Of a DNA stretch of 64,000 nt, positions 11,307-20,033 are shown in pieces (within the stretch, counting starts at the first letter, position 1; each line of letters begins with the position of its first letter). The notes beneath the pieces were generated by a model, which saw only the letters and a program-made list of their open reading frames with translations, did not search any database and was not told where the DNA came from. Made by a program: the position numbers and the translations under genes. Origin of the DNA: Tateyamaria omphalii (GTDB lineage: Bacteria > Pseudomonadota > Alphaproteobacteria > Rhodobacterales > Rhodobacteraceae); NCBI RefSeq assembly GCF_001969365.1, contig NZ_CP019315.1, positions 13,608 to 77,607 on the forward strand, in the 5' to 3' direction.

Positions 11307-12510
11307 TGTATTGTTCCAAAGCCAAATCGACGCGCTGAAGGACGAGGGAAACTACCGCATATTCGCAGAGCTGGAACGCCAGGCCGGGGCCTTCCCCCGC
11401 GCGAAATGCCATGACAACGACTCTCCCGACGAAGTGACGGTGTGGTGCTCGAACGACTATCTGGGCATGGGCCAGCACGAAAGCGTCATCCAGTCGATGA
11501 AGGACGCCGTGGACCTCTACGGCGCGGGCGCAGGCGGCACGCGCAACATCAGCGGCACAAACCACGCCCACAAGCTGCTCGAAGCCGAGCTTGCCGACCT
11601 GCATGGCAAGGAAAGCGCGCTGCTCTTCACCTCCGGCTACGTCTCGAACTGGGCAGCACTCAGCACGCTGGGCTCCCGCCTCCCCGACGCGGTGATCCTC
11701 TCGGACGAGTTGAACCACGCCAGCATGATCGAAGGCATCCGCCACTCACGGGCCTCCAAGGTGATCTGGAAACACAACGACCCCGAAGACCTCGACCGCA
11801 AGCTGGCCGCCCTGCCCGCCAACGCCCCCAAGATCGTGGCCTTCGAATCCGTCTACTCAATGGACGGCGACATCGCCCCGATCGCCGAAATCCTCGACGT
11901 CTGCGAAAAGCATGGCGCGATGAGCTATATAGACGAAGTGCACGCGGTCGGCATGTACGGCCCCCGCGGCGGCGGCGTGGCCGAGGAGTTGGGGCTGATG
12001 GACCGCATCACCCTGATCGAGGGCACGCTCGGCAAAGCCTACGGCGTCGTCGGCGGCTACGTGACCGGCTCCGAAGCGCTTTGCGACTTCATCCGGTCCT
12101 TCGCGTCGGGCTTTATCTTCACCACCGCCCTGCCCCCGGCCGTCGCGGCTGCGGCCCGCACCTCCATCCGGCACCTCAAACAGTCGGATCAGGAACGGAT
12201 CGCCCAACGCCAGCGCGTCGCCTACCTGCGCAAGCGGCTGGACCAGGAGGGGATCCCCCACATGGACAACCCCAGCCACATCATCCCCGTGATGATCAAG
12301 GACCCGGTCAAGTGCCGCATGCTGTCGGATTACCTGATGCAGCAATACGGAATCTACGTCCAACCCATCAACTACCCCACGGTCCCCAAGGGCACCGAAC
12401 GGCTGCGGTTCACCCCCTCGCCCCTGCACAGCACGGACGACATCGAACATCTGGTCATGGCGCTGAAAGACCTATGGAAACAGTGCGCTATTGCCCATGC
12501 GGTCGCGTGA
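11296..12510 (+). CDS. hemA: HemA, 5-aminolevulinate synthase
   Basis: 404-residue PLP enzyme that condenses glycine and succinyl-CoA to 5-aminolevulinate, the first step of tetrapyrrole synthesis in alphaproteobacteria. The PLP Lys is in [14 protein letters not shown] (about residue 247). Also present are the [10 protein letters not shown] segment near residue 55 and the [14 protein letters not shown] glycine loop. Being last but one in the bch-puh operon ties precursor supply to pigment synthesis. It overlaps the puhE 3' end, so it is translated from inside that gene. Confidence 0.96.
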   Translation: MDFDVLFQSQIDALKDEGNYRIFAELERQAGAFPRAKCHDNDSPDEVTVWCSNDYLGMGQHESVIQSMKDAVDLYGAGAGGTRNISGTNHAHKLLEAELADLHGKESALLFTSGYVSNWAALSTLGSRLPDAVILSDELNHASMIEGIRHSRASKVIWKHNDPEDLDRKLAALPANAPKIVAFESVYSMDGDIAPIAEILDVCEKHGAMSYIDEVHAVGMYGPRGGGVAEELGLMDRITLIEGTLGKAYGVVGGYVTGSEALCDFIRSFASGFIFTTALPPAVAAAARTSIRHLKQSDQERIAQRQRVAYLRKRLDQEGIPHMDNPSHIIPVMIKDPVKCRMLSDYLMQQYGIYVQPINYPTVPKGTERLRFTPSPLHSTDDIEHLVMALKDLWKQCAIAHAVA

Positions 12511-12549
12511 ACGGGGAAAAGACACACACAATTCCCGCCCATGACAGGA

Positions 12550-12575
12550 TCAAGTCAAAGTTACTGTTGACTTGA
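12550..12575. promoter_or_regulatory. Perfect inverted repeat upstream of cycA, candidate operator
   Basis: TCAAGTCAA and TTGACTTGA arms of 9 bases are separated by 8 bases, in the 113-base gap between hemA and cycA. The right arm contains TTGACT, a possible -35 element. A dyad this exact outside a terminator setting suggests a regulator site. It does not match TGT-N12-ACA (PpsR) or TTGAT-N4-ATCAA (FnrL). Confidence 0.5.
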
Positions 12576-12623
12576 CCGCCAACCCACTACGTTCTGTCTC
12601 AAGAACTCAGGAAGGAGACCCAC

Positions 12624-13100
12624 ATGTTCCGCACTCTCGCCATCGCAGCCGCAACTGCCACGCTGGCCGTGCCCGCATTCGCCGAAGGCCACTCGGTTGA
12701 CCTCACCGCGACGGGCGACGTCGCCGAAGGGGAAAAAGCATTCCGCCAATGCATCTCGTGCCACGTCGTCCAGAACGAAGCCGGCGACACGCTCGCAGGC
12801 CGCAACGCCAAGACTGGCCCGAACCTCTACGGCATCATCGGCGGCAAATTCGGCATGGTTGAAGATTTCCGCTATTCCGACATCAACCAACTTGCTTCCG
12901 AAATGGACGTTGTGATCAACGAAGAGGTCTTCGTGGTCTACGTGCAGGATCCCACGGGCTACCTGCGCGAAATCACCGACGACAACGGCCGCTCGAAAAT
13001 GACCTACAAGGTCCGCAAGGAAGAGGACGCCGTGAACCTTTACGCCTACCTTGCTTCCATCGCGACCAACCCCGAAGCGGCGACCGACGAAGGCAGCTAA
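12624..13100 (+). CDS. cycA: Cytochrome c2 precursor
   Basis: 158 residues with a cleavable signal peptide (MFRTLAIAAATATLAVPAFA). One class I haem c is attached at CISCH (residues 43-47), and the Met axial ligand lies in RSKMTYKV near residue 126. Cytochrome c2 shuttles electrons in the periplasm between the cytochrome bc1 complex and the reaction centre, probably through the tetrahaem PufC. An AGGAAGGAG ribosome-binding site precedes the ATG. A separate promoter is likely given the inverted repeat upstream, and a strong terminator follows, closing the operon that began with the bch genes. Confidence 0.94.
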   Translation: MFRTLAIAAATATLAVPAFAEGHSVDLTATGDVAEGEKAFRQCISCHVVQNEAGDTLAGRNAKTGPNLYGIIGGKFGMVEDFRYSDINQLASEMDVVINEEVFVVYVQDPTGYLREITDDNGRSKMTYKVRKEEDAVNLYAYLASIATNPEAATDEGS

Positions 13101-13128
13101 GCGCACGTCACGTCAGTCACATGGATCA

Positions 13129-13157
13129 GGCCACCGGACCCTCCCGGTGGCCTTTTT
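13129..13157 (+). terminator. Rho-independent terminator after cycA
   Basis: A perfect 9-bp GC-rich stem (GGCCACCGG / CCGGTGGCC) with a 6-base loop is followed by five T, 29 bases after the cycA stop. Confidence 0.9.
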
Positions 13158-13285
13158 CGTACCAGGTCCGCCCCGACCCAACTTACCCGCCCCAGCTTAA
13201 ATGTGAAGGCACAGGCACTGGACGGCGCCGCACGGACAGCCCATCTCTGGTTCCGACCCGCGTGACTGTCCAAGAAAGACCCGAC

Positions 13286-14853
13286 ATGCCTCTGACCGCC
13301 GCAATGACCCGCCGCAGCGCGCTTGCCACGCTTCTGGCCGGTGTCGCCCTGCCGCGCACAGCCATCGCGCAGAACAGCGTCCAGCCCTTCTCCTTCGACG
13401 GCCTCAAGGCACAGATGCAGGCGCGCGCAGCGCAACCCGACACACCGCCCCCACCGCTCGACAGCTTCCTGCAGAACCTCACCTACGACGATTACCGCAA
13501 CATCTATTTTCGGCCCCAAGCCGCGCGATGGTCGGACACCCCCTGCCCTTCCACGTCTCGCCCTTCCACCCCGGATGGTTGTTCAAGGACCCGGTGCAGA
13601 TCCACGAGGTTGACGGCGGCATCGCCCGCCCCGTCACCTTCTCAACCGACAATTTCGAATACCGCAACGACGTGGGCGACCGCGTGCCGGCCGACGCCGA
13701 ACTGCCGGGCATCGCGGGGCTGAAACTCACCTATCCGCTCAACCGCCCTGATAAGTTTGACGAGGTCGTGACCTTCCTCGGCGCCAGCTACTTCCGCGCG
13801 CTCGGGCGGGGCAACAGCTACGGCCTCTCGGCCCGCGGGCTCGCCATCAACACCTGGCTGCAAGGCCCCGAAGAGTTCCCGCGCTTCTCCGCATTCTGGC
13901 TCGAAAAACCCCGCGCCACCGACACGTCCCTCACGCTCTATGCCGCCCTCGACAGCGCCTCGCTCACGGGCGCCTACCAGATCACGATCACCCCCGGCGA
14001 CGACACCACAATGGATGTCGAAGCGACGCTCTACTTTCGCGACCGCGTCCCGCAGCTGGGCCTCGGCCCGCTCACGTCAATGTTCTACTTCGCCGAACAC
14101 ACCGACCGCGACTTCGACGACTTCCGCCCCCAGGTCCACGACAGCGAGGGGCTGCAAATCATCCGCAAGGACGGCAACACGCTCTTCCGCCCGCTCAACA
14201 ACCCGCACCGAGTCTCAAGCTCCTATTTCAACGAACCGCAAATGGCCCAATTCGGCCTGATCCAGCGGGATCGCAGGTACGAGGATTACCTGGACGCAGG
14301 CGCCCGCTACCACGACCGCCCCTCGGTGATGGTGGAACCGCTGAACGACTGGGGCCCCGGCACCGTCCGGCTGGTCGAAATCCCGGCGGAGCTGGAGATT
14401 GACGACAACATCGTCGCCTTCTGGGTGCCAAAAAACGCCCCCCAGGCGGGCGAGACGCGCACCTACGCCTGGCGCATGCACTGGGGCGCCCTGCCCCCCT
14501 CCGGCCCCCTGGCTTGGGTCAAGGGCACGCTCGCAGGCGTCGGCGGCCCCTCGGGCGTCCCGCTCGAAAACCCCGCCTTACGCAAATTCGTCATCGACTT
14601 CGAAGGCGGCGCACTCGGCGCCATGGACAAGGACACCGACCTCACCCCCGTCATCACCCATTCCGCGGGTCAGATCATGGGCCACGTCCTGCACAAGGTC
14701 GAAGACGCCGCGCACCCCACCTGGAGGCTCTTCATCGACATCGACGGCGGCGATCACGACCTGATCGAACTGACCGCCCACATCACTGACGGCAGCCAAC
14801 GCCTGTCCGAAACCTGGCTCTACCAATGGCTGCGCGAGGTCGCGCCGATCTAA
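13286..14853 (+). pseudogene. OpgG/OpgD (MdoG/MdoD)-family periplasmic glucan protein, single-base frameshift
   Basis: The first part from ATG 13286 carries a twin-arginine signal (MTRRSALATLLAGVALPRTAIA) and then LTYDDYRNIYFRPQAARW. The frame breaks at 13530-13531; one added G continues into GHPLPFHVSPFHPGWLF and the rest of the beta-sandwich domains up to TETWLYQWLREV-like C-terminal residues. Together ~520 residues match the periplasmic proteins needed for osmoregulated glucan synthesis. The Tat-type signal favours the OpgD (MdoD) branch. It sits after the cycA terminator with its own leader and has no obvious photosynthesis role. Real inactivation cannot be excluded. Confidence 0.8.
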
Positions 14854-14876
14854 GGCATCGGTCAGGCCGGCAGGTC

Positions 14877-15710
14877 TCAGGACAACTCCCGTTCGATGGC
14901 CCGGGCAAATTCATTGGCTTTGTCAGGCGCTGCCTCGAACGCAAAGCTGGGTTCGATCAACTCCAATTCCATCAGCTTGAACGTGTTTCCGCGGATCAAA
15001 CCATCAATGCGCGCATAAAGCGGTAGAGGGTCCACTGACGACACGATCGCTGCGGCTTGCCTCACGACCTCTTCGGGCACTGAAACCTCGATCCGCGTCA
15101 GACCCATCTGGGGTTCAGGCAACCGTTGCACAGCGTAAGAAAACCGCCCATTGAAGAAATACAGCAGCGTTTCTCCCAGCACGGCTACATCCTCCTCAAA
15201 CTCTTGCAGCAAGGCGCGTTCGGTTGGCATGATGCTGGCTGGCCAATCCTCGAAATCAGCGACATCAAGAACATCAACAAAATGACCCGTCTGTCCTGAT
15301 ACCGGTTTTCGGACTGCTTTGCGCCAACCCTCTTCTGCCATGATCGAGCGGATCGCCACGTGGTCTGTGGGATCAACCAATCTGGTTTCAGGCACGTTGA
15401 AACCTGCCTCGCGCAATTCAATCAGATAGGACTTGTCGAAATTCCAGCGCACCAATGGCAAGCGATTGCGCACCGGGACACTATCCACCTCAAGACGATC
15501 CAGCCAGTCCAGGAATGTCCGCGGCGCTTTGTAATAGTCCCAACACGACCGCAACACGACCAAATCCGCGCTGTAGAATGGCGGCTGATTGTCACCATTC
15601 CAAGGCACCGATGCGGATGAGTGGCCAGCTGCCAACAGCGCATGCCGCAACGGCGCATCACTGATGGGTTCAGGCCAAAGCAGGCTCGTGGCAAGGATGA
15701 TATCGGCCAT
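14877..15710 (-). CDS. ATP-grasp domain protein, unknown substrate
   Basis: 277 residues from the ATG at 15710. The layout resembles the RimK/glutathione-synthetase ATP-grasp fold: an N-terminal Rossmann-like region (LVVLRSCWDYYKAPRTFLDW), a central Lys/Glu ATP-binding region (VRKPVSGQTGHFV and LLQEFEEDVAVLGETLLYF) and a C-terminal metal-binding block (LYARIDGLIRG...LMELELIEPSF). Such proteins usually ligate a carboxylate to an amine. ELELIEPS is typical of stand-alone ATP-grasp proteins of unknown function. It converges with the OpgG/OpgD-like gene, leaving only 23 bases between the stops. Confidence 0.75.
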   Translation of the reverse strand: MADIILATSLLWPEPISDAPLRHALLAAGHSSASVPWNGDNQPPFYSADLVVLRSCWDYYKAPRTFLDWLDRLEVDSVPVRNRLPLVRWNFDKSYLIELREAGFNVPETRLVDPTDHVAIRSIMAEEGWRKAVRKPVSGQTGHFVDVLDVADFEDWPASIMPTERALLQEFEEDVAVLGETLLYFFNGRFSYAVQRLPEPQMGLTRIEVSVPEEVVRQAAAIVSSVDPLPLYARIDGLIRGNTFKLMELELIEPSFAFEAAPDKANEFARAIERELS

Positions 15711-15890
15711 GATGCGTCCCCAGTGCCGTATTTTCTCCGGGCCACTCGGCAGCCCGAACACATGCCGCGTCACGAACCGCAATCACCTCAACCCTGACGG
15801 CTTTTCGCAGCCGCAGCGATACGTGCAAACTGACCATTCGGGCGGGAAACATCAACAGGAACCAAGTTCAAATCAAGGGGGCACAGCGTC

Positions 15891-16406
15891 CTACCCCAAC
15901 ATCGGCAAATCCGTCGGCTCCGGCACAGCCCCGGCTGCCGTCAACATCCCATGGATCTGCCCCCGATGATGGGTCTGATGGTTGAACAAATGCGCAAAAC
16001 ATACCGGCGCCTGTTTTTCAACGCGCACATCGCCACCACCGGGATACCAGGAAATCACACCGTCGAGATCAGCCACCGACAGCCCCTCTGCCCAGGCCGA
16101 CACCTCCGCATCCCGCGCACCTCGCAGCGCCTTGAACGCATCCCAATCGCTTGGGGTCTCCAAAGACACCGGCACGCGCATCTCAGGCCGCTCATCCCCA
16201 TCAAACCGGGCCAGCCACAACGCATCGTCCCAAAGCAAATGATTGAAAGTCCTAGCAATAGAGCCGAAAAACGCTCCCCGCGCCTGCCAACGCGCTGCAT
16301 CGCTCAAACCGTCCGCCGCCGCCACAAGAGATGCGTTCTGCCACGCATTGTACCGCGCCATCAGCCGCAAATGATCTACGAACTCAGACAATGATCCGCA
16401 CCTCAC
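15891..16406 (-). CDS. DinB-family (four-helix metal-binding) protein
   Basis: 171 residues. The DinB/YfiT fold is suggested by LMARYNAWQNASLVAAADGL at the N-terminus, a single metal-type His in RTFNHLLWDDALWL, and the C-terminal pair in LFNHQTHHRGQIHGML. DinB-like proteins are putative metal-dependent enzymes, some of them thiol-S-transferases; no specific reaction can be given. Its 5' end overlaps the end of the plasmid initiator gene by about 23 bases, so the two are probably co-transcribed from the replicon. Confidence 0.82.
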   Translation of the reverse strand: MRCGSLSEFVDHLRLMARYNAWQNASLVAAADGLSDAARWQARGAFFGSIARTFNHLLWDDALWLARFDGDERPEMRVPVSLETPSDWDAFKALRGARDAEVSAWAEGLSVADLDGVISWYPGGGDVRVEKQAPVCFAHLFNHQTHHRGQIHGMLTAAGAVPEPTDLPMLG

Positions 16407-17067
16407 TCACATCCCCATCCACCTCACGGCACGCGGCCAACACACGCCGCTCCAGATGCGTCTGCACATAGGCCCCGTGAAACCGTGATGGTGCGCGCAG
16501 GGTCAACCGGCCCCCGGCCCGCTCGACACGCTCCAACCCTGCAATCCAGGACGCGTACAAACCCGCATCCTCGCCGTGCAGCACAGCCTGCGCCAGCGAC
16601 CATTCCGTCCCCCTGGACACATCTGGCGCGGCCACGGCCCCCTTCACAGGCAAGGACACGACCTTTGGCGCCTCGTCCTCCTGCGTGCCCATACGCAACT
16701 CAAAATCCGGCCCCACGGCGGCCCAATACGCCTCCGTATCTGCCAACACCCGCTCCAGATCCAGCCCGTGCTCAGACACACGCCCCCGCGCACCCTGCCG
16801 CTTGATCACCAACCAGCCGCGCGCACGCAACAGCGCCATCTCCCGCTTCACGGTGCGCTCATCAACAGACCACAGCCGCGCAATCTCGCGCTGCCCCACG
16901 GCCAATTCGTCCCGCGCCCAATTGTAGCGCGCCGTCACAAGCGTCATCAGCCGCAGCACCCGCCGCTGCTCATGCTTGCCCTGCGCCAGCGCGAACGCGC
17001 CCAAGGCTGTCAGAATATCGTATTTGCGCGCAGACGCGCCCCGGCCCACCGGCCTCAGCGTTTGCAT
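16384..17067 (-). CDS. DnaA-like plasmid replication initiator
   Basis: About 227 residues from ATG 17067, chosen for its GAGGGCAGGG ribosome-binding site; in-frame ATGs at 17079, 17085 and 17121 would add up to 18 residues. The N-terminal half has a winged-helix look (VGQREIARLWSVDERTVKREMALLRARGWLVI). The C-terminal ~60 residues (LYASWIAGLERVERAGGRLT, then APSRFHGAYVQTHLERRVLA) resemble domain I of chromosomal DnaA. There is no AAA+ ATPase domain. This matches the DnaA-like replicases described for Rhodobacterales plasmids (established family). It faces away from parA across the putative origin. Confidence 0.85.
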   Translation of the reverse strand: MQTLRPVGRGASARKYDILTALGAFALAQGKHEQRRVLRLMTLVTARYNWARDELAVGQREIARLWSVDERTVKREMALLRARGWLVIKRQGARGRVSEHGLDLERVLADTEAYWAAVGPDFELRMGTQEDEAPKVVSLPVKGAVAAPDVSRGTEWSLAQAVLHGEDAGLYASWIAGLERVERAGGRLTLRAPSRFHGAYVQTHLERRVLAACREVDGDVSEVRIIV

Positions 17068-17204
17068 CCCTGCCCTCATTTTCATTGAATGGTCCGGACT
17101 GCCCCGAACAACACCTGCCAACGGTGGGTTTCCCCGCGGTTCTGGCCGCTTTTCCGCCTCTGCTCCTGATTTGCGTCCTTGGCTGCGATTCTGTCAAGGG
17201 CCGA

Positions 17205-17213
17205 TGTGGATAA
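17205..17213 (-). promoter_or_regulatory. Consensus DnaA box
   Basis: TGTGGATAA, the exact complement of TTATCCACA, next to the A-rich part of the putative origin. Host DnaA or the DnaA-like initiator may bind it. Confidence 0.7.
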
Positions 17214-17262
17214 CCTCGCTGACCCAAACCCAAATCAAAAGAAAAACAGGTAGATATGGTAT

Positions 17263-17340
17263 TGGGGGACACACTGGCTGTCCCCCATTTCGGCACTTCT
17301 GTCACCCAATAGGTAGCGGCGAACCAAAACCTGTCCCCCA
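17263..17340. repeat. Origin repeats TGTCCCCCA (one inverted pair plus one direct copy)
   Basis: TGGGGGACA at 17263-17271 faces TGTCCCCCA at 17279-17287, and a third unit is at 17332-17340. They share the TGTCCCC core with the 16-bp palindrome but lack its right half, so they may be iteron-like initiator sites instead of partition sites. Confidence 0.55.
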
Positions 17341-17422
17341 AAATCTGGCCTCCTGCCCCACCGCACGCTCTGGTCACAGAATCACAAGCAATCTCACCAT
17401 ATCCTTAACGCCAGGCCCACTC

Positions 17423-17438
17423 TGTCCCCGCGGGGACA
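17423..17438. promoter_or_regulatory. parS-like palindrome, site 1
   Basis: Perfect TGTCCCCGCGGGGACA in the non-coding origin region, 144 bases before parA. Candidate ParB (or initiator) binding site. Confidence 0.7.
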
Positions 17439-17500
17439 ACTTTATTCCCCTTTTGCTTTTTCTGCAAAATCAGCGTAAATCAGGAACTGAGCAGAATGAG

Positions 17501-17516
17501 CGTCCCAGCGGGGACA
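17501..17516. promoter_or_regulatory. parS-like palindrome, degenerate copy (two mismatches)
   Basis: CGTCCCAGCGGGGACA, 65 bases from site 1 and 34 from site 2 in the parA leader. Confidence 0.45.
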
Positions 17517-17549
17517 CACAAGCCGCCCCGGCAGGGGCAAGAAACCATC

Positions 17550-17565
17550 TGTCCCCGCGGGGACA
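17550..17565. promoter_or_regulatory. parS-like palindrome, site 2 (parA leader)
   Basis: Perfect TGTCCCCGCGGGGACA ending 16 bases before the parA ATG. A protein bound here could also repress parAB, as in many partition operons (inference). Confidence 0.7.
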
Positions 17566-17581
17566 CATCAACAGGCCGCGC

Positions 17582-18886
17582 ATGTTCACGCACACAGACC
17601 TCGCCCAACTCCAGGCGCAATCCCTCAAGATGCAGGGCTTTATCCGCCAGCAAACCTACTCGCCCGAAAGCGAAAAGACCCTCCGCCGCTTCTCAAGCTG
17701 GGAGGTGGCAGAACTTGTTTTCAAAGCGAACCAAAGCACCCTCCGCGGTCGCCTCGCCGCCGATCCGTCCCTGCCCCAAGGCACGGTCGAAGAAGACGGC
17801 CGCCAACGCTGGTACTCCCTCGACGAGATCAACGAGCTGCGCCGCCGCATCAAGGTCAATCGCAAGTCGATGATGCCCTACCGCCCCGCGAACAAACGCG
17901 CCATCCGCGCCGCCATCGCCAACTTCAAAGGGGGGGCGGGCAAATCCACAACCGCGCTGCACTTCGCCCACGCCGCAGCATTGGATGGCTACCGCGTGCT
18001 GTGTGTCGACTTCGACCCGCAGGCCACGCTCAGCCACTCCATGGGCCTCAGCGATGTGGCCGAGGAATACACCGTCTGGGGCATCATGGCCCGCGACTTG
18101 GGCCATGAAACCGACCGCATGAACTCCGCCATCCGAGGCGCGGAATCGGGCACCGCCCTGCCCCAGCGCAAGTTACCGGCGGCGATCACCGACATGGGCC
18201 TCAACGACCTGCGCGCCAGCGACTTCATCAAGCCGACGAACTGGCCCACCATCGACATCGTGCCGTCCTGCGCCAACGCCGCCTTTGTCGAATTTGCCTC
18301 CGCCCAATACCGGCACATCAACCCGGAATGGTCCTTTTTCGCCGCGGTCTCGCGCTTTCTCGACCAGATCGCGCCCGACACCTACGACCTCATCCTCTTC
18401 GATTGCCCGCCCGCCATCGGCTACCAGTCCATGAACGCGGTCTTCGCCGCCGACGTGCTCTATATTCCCTCCGGCCCCGGCTACTGGGAATACGATTCGA
18501 CCACATCCTTTATCGGCCAACTGTCCGAAGCACTCGAAGATCTGTCGCGCTTCAACGGACTTGTCCCCGCGGGGACAATGACCTTGCCAAAGACGTTCCT
18601 TGACCTGCGCTTCCTGCTCACCCGGTACGAGCCCGGCAACGAATTGCACCGCGCGATGCAGGGTGCATTCCAAAAAGTGTTCGGCGACCGCGTCTGTGAA
18701 CACCCCATCGAAATGACCCGCGCCGTCGAACAATCCGGGCGATTCCTGAGCAGTATCTACGAAATAGATTACCGAGACATGACCCGCGAAACCTGGCGCC
18801 GCGCCCGCGCCTCTTTTGACCGGGCGTACGAAGAATTCAAAACGAACCTGGGAACAGCCTGGGACCAATTGGAGGATGAGGCATGA
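17582..18886 (+). CDS. parA: ParA-family plasmid partition ATPase
   Basis: 434 residues. An N-terminal extension of about 110 residues includes a helix-turn-helix-like region (SSWEVAELVFKANQSTLRGR). The deviant Walker A motif NFKGGAGKSTTALHFAHAA lies near residues 118-136, with VLCVDFDPQATLS (Walker A') and LILFDCPPAIG (Walker B) downstream. The extension is typical of plasmid type Ia/RepA-like ParA, which also autoregulates. The ATG at 17582 is preceded by palindrome site 2. Palindrome site 3 lies inside the gene and is translated as LVPAGT near residue 330. The stop overlaps parB (ATGA). Confidence 0.92.
   Translation: MFTHTDLAQLQAQSLKMQGFIRQQTYSPESEKTLRRFSSWEVAELVFKANQSTLRGRLAADPSLPQGTVEEDGRQRWYSLDEINELRRRIKVNRKSMMPYRPANKRAIRAAIANFKGGAGKSTTALHFAHAAALDGYRVLCVDFDPQATLSHSMGLSDVAEEYTVWGIMARDLGHETDRMNSAIRGAESGTALPQRKLPAAITDMGLNDLRASDFIKPTNWPTIDIVPSCANAAFVEFASAQYRHINPEWSFFAAVSRFLDQIAPDTYDLILFDCPPAIGYQSMNAVFAADVLYIPSGPGYWEYDSTTSFIGQLSEALEDLSRFNGLVPAGTMTLPKTFLDLRFLLTRYEPGNELHRAMQGAFQKVFGDRVCEHPIEMTRAVEQSGRFLSSIYEIDYRDMTRETWRRARASFDRAYEEFKTNLGTAWDQLEDEA
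18562..18577. promoter_or_regulatory. parS-like palindrome, site 3 (inside parA)
   Basis: Perfect TGTCCCCGCGGGGACA within parA, read as L-V-P-A-G-T. Confidence 0.7.
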
Positions 18887-19944
18887 GCAAGCGCCGCGTA
18901 TTCGACATTGACTTCGAACCCGATGCAGGCCCCGGCCCCGAGGCAGAAACACCGCCTCAACCAGCGTCCGAAACCCGCCGCGGCCCCATGGCCGCCGCCA
19001 TTTCGGAAAATGCCGATGCACTCACAGAACGACACTCTGCCGAAGCAGAAATCCGCGCCGAAAATGACCGGCTTGCCCACGAATATGTGTCTCTAAAAAG
19101 GGACGGCGCCATCGTCGCCCGCGTTCCCCTCGGGGACGTCGCGATGCAGAAACTCACGCGCGATCGCAGTACCAATCGCGACCCCGACCTCGAAGAGCTC
19201 AAGACGTCGATCCGCGATCTTGGCCTGTCGAATCCGATCCAGGTCGAAGACACCGGCGAAGGCTACGAGTTGATCCAGGGCTTCCGCCGCCTCAGCGCCT
19301 ATAAATCGCTCTACGAAGAGACCGGGGATGAGAAGTATTCAGCGATCCCTGCCGTGCTGGTGGCCAAGGGCGAAGCGCTCGAAAAACTCTACCGCCGCAT
19401 GGTCGACGAAAACATGGTGCGGCGCGACATCTCCTTTGCCGAAATGGGCCAGCTCGCGTCCAGTTACGCCCGCCAGATGGACCTCGAATTGAACGACGCC
19501 ATCGCCGTTCTCTTTGCGTCCGCCGGGCGGCAAAAGCGTCACTACATAGGCAGTTTCAGTCTCTTGATGGACAAGCTGGGCGCACGTCTTCAGTTCCCCG
19601 AAGCGATCCCGCGCGCGCTTGGCCTGAAACTGATCAAGGCGCTCGAGGAACAGCCGCGCACCGCTCAACAACTCAACGTCCTGCTTGAGCATCAAAAGCC
19701 CACGGATGCCGTCGCAGAACTGGCGGTGTTGAACAAGGCCGTTGCACCGAAGCCGGCCGGAGAACAGGCCGCGCCCTCCACGTCGTCCAAAACCACAATC
19801 AAGCTGAATCGCAAGTCCGGCGCGGTCAAGGTCATCGGCGCCAAGGGCAAGATCGAATTGCAGATGAACCGCGACTTCGGCGCCGTCGATCCCCGCAAGC
19901 TTGAAGCCGCGGTGCGCGCTCTTCTGGAACAGCTGGATCTGTAA
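18883..19944 (+). CDS. parB: ParB-family plasmid partition protein
   Basis: 353 residues. After a variable N-terminus with a long helix, the ParB/Srx core runs from about residue 80: RVPLGDVAMQKLTRDRSTN, LEELKTSIRDLGLSNPIQV and the nucleotide-binding-type motif QGFRRLSAYKSL. A helix-turn-helix region follows (DISFAEMGQLASSYARQMDL, and GRQKRHYIGSFSLLMDKLG). The C-terminal ~60 residues may dimerise. It is translationally coupled to parA and is the likely binder of the palindromes clustered from 17.4 to 22.1 kb. A palindrome and a bidirectional-looking terminator follow directly. Confidence 0.9.
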   Translation: MSKRRVFDIDFEPDAGPGPEAETPPQPASETRRGPMAAAISENADALTERHSAEAEIRAENDRLAHEYVSLKRDGAIVARVPLGDVAMQKLTRDRSTNRDPDLEELKTSIRDLGLSNPIQVEDTGEGYELIQGFRRLSAYKSLYEETGDEKYSAIPAVLVAKGEALEKLYRRMVDENMVRRDISFAEMGQLASSYARQMDLELNDAIAVLFASAGRQKRHYIGSFSLLMDKLGARLQFPEAIPRALGLKLIKALEEQPRTAQQLNVLLEHQKPTDAVAELAVLNKAVAPKPAGEQAAPSTSSKTTIKLNRKSGAVKVIGAKGKIELQMNRDFGAVDPRKLEAAVRALLEQLDL

Positions 19945-19946
19945 TC

Positions 19947-19962
19947 TGTCCCCGCGGGGACA
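19947..19962. promoter_or_regulatory. parS-like palindrome, site 4 (just after parB stop)
   Basis: Perfect TGTCCCCGCGGGGACA starting 2 bases after the parB stop; the classical position for a partition centromere downstream of parAB. Confidence 0.75.
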
Positions 19963-19971
19963 AACGGAAAA

Positions 19972-19996
19972 GCCCGCCAATCCGGCGGGCTTTTTT
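19972..19996. terminator. Rho-independent terminator between parB and bchO (probably bidirectional)
   Basis: GCCCGCC / GGCGGGC stem, 5-base loop, six T on the + strand and an A-run on the other side, flanked by palindrome sites 4 and 5. It separates convergent parB and bchO. Confidence 0.85.
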
Positions 19997-20012
19997 GTGT
20001 GCAGGATCACGT

Positions 20013-20028
20013 TGTCCCCGCGGGGACA
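20013..20028. promoter_or_regulatory. parS-like palindrome, site 5
   Basis: Perfect TGTCCCCGCGGGGACA in the parB-bchO gap, 66 bases from site 4 and 5 bases beyond the bchO stop. Confidence 0.75.
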
Positions 20029-20033
20029 GATCG

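Larger units (their letters stand above)
17068..17581. other. Putative plasmid origin (oriV) between the DnaA-like initiator and parA
   Basis: A 514-base region with no gene. It holds a consensus DnaA box (17205-17213) and an A-rich stretch (about 17218-17262) that could unwind. It also has an inverted repeat TGGGGGACA/TGTCCCCCA (17263-17271 and 17279-17287) with a further TGTCCCCCA at 17332-17340. Two perfect copies of the 16-bp palindrome lie at 17423 and 17550, and a two-mismatch copy at 17501. Position between divergent initiator and partition genes plus these elements support an origin; function is inferred. Confidence 0.75.

Noticed and set aside
12550..12575. FnrL or PpsR site upstream of cycA
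   Set aside because: Spacing and core do not fit TTGAT-N4-ATCAA or TGT-N12-ACA.
19122..19137. GTTCCCCTCGGGGACG in parB as another palindrome copy
   Set aside because: Three differences from the consensus including the centre; not counted.
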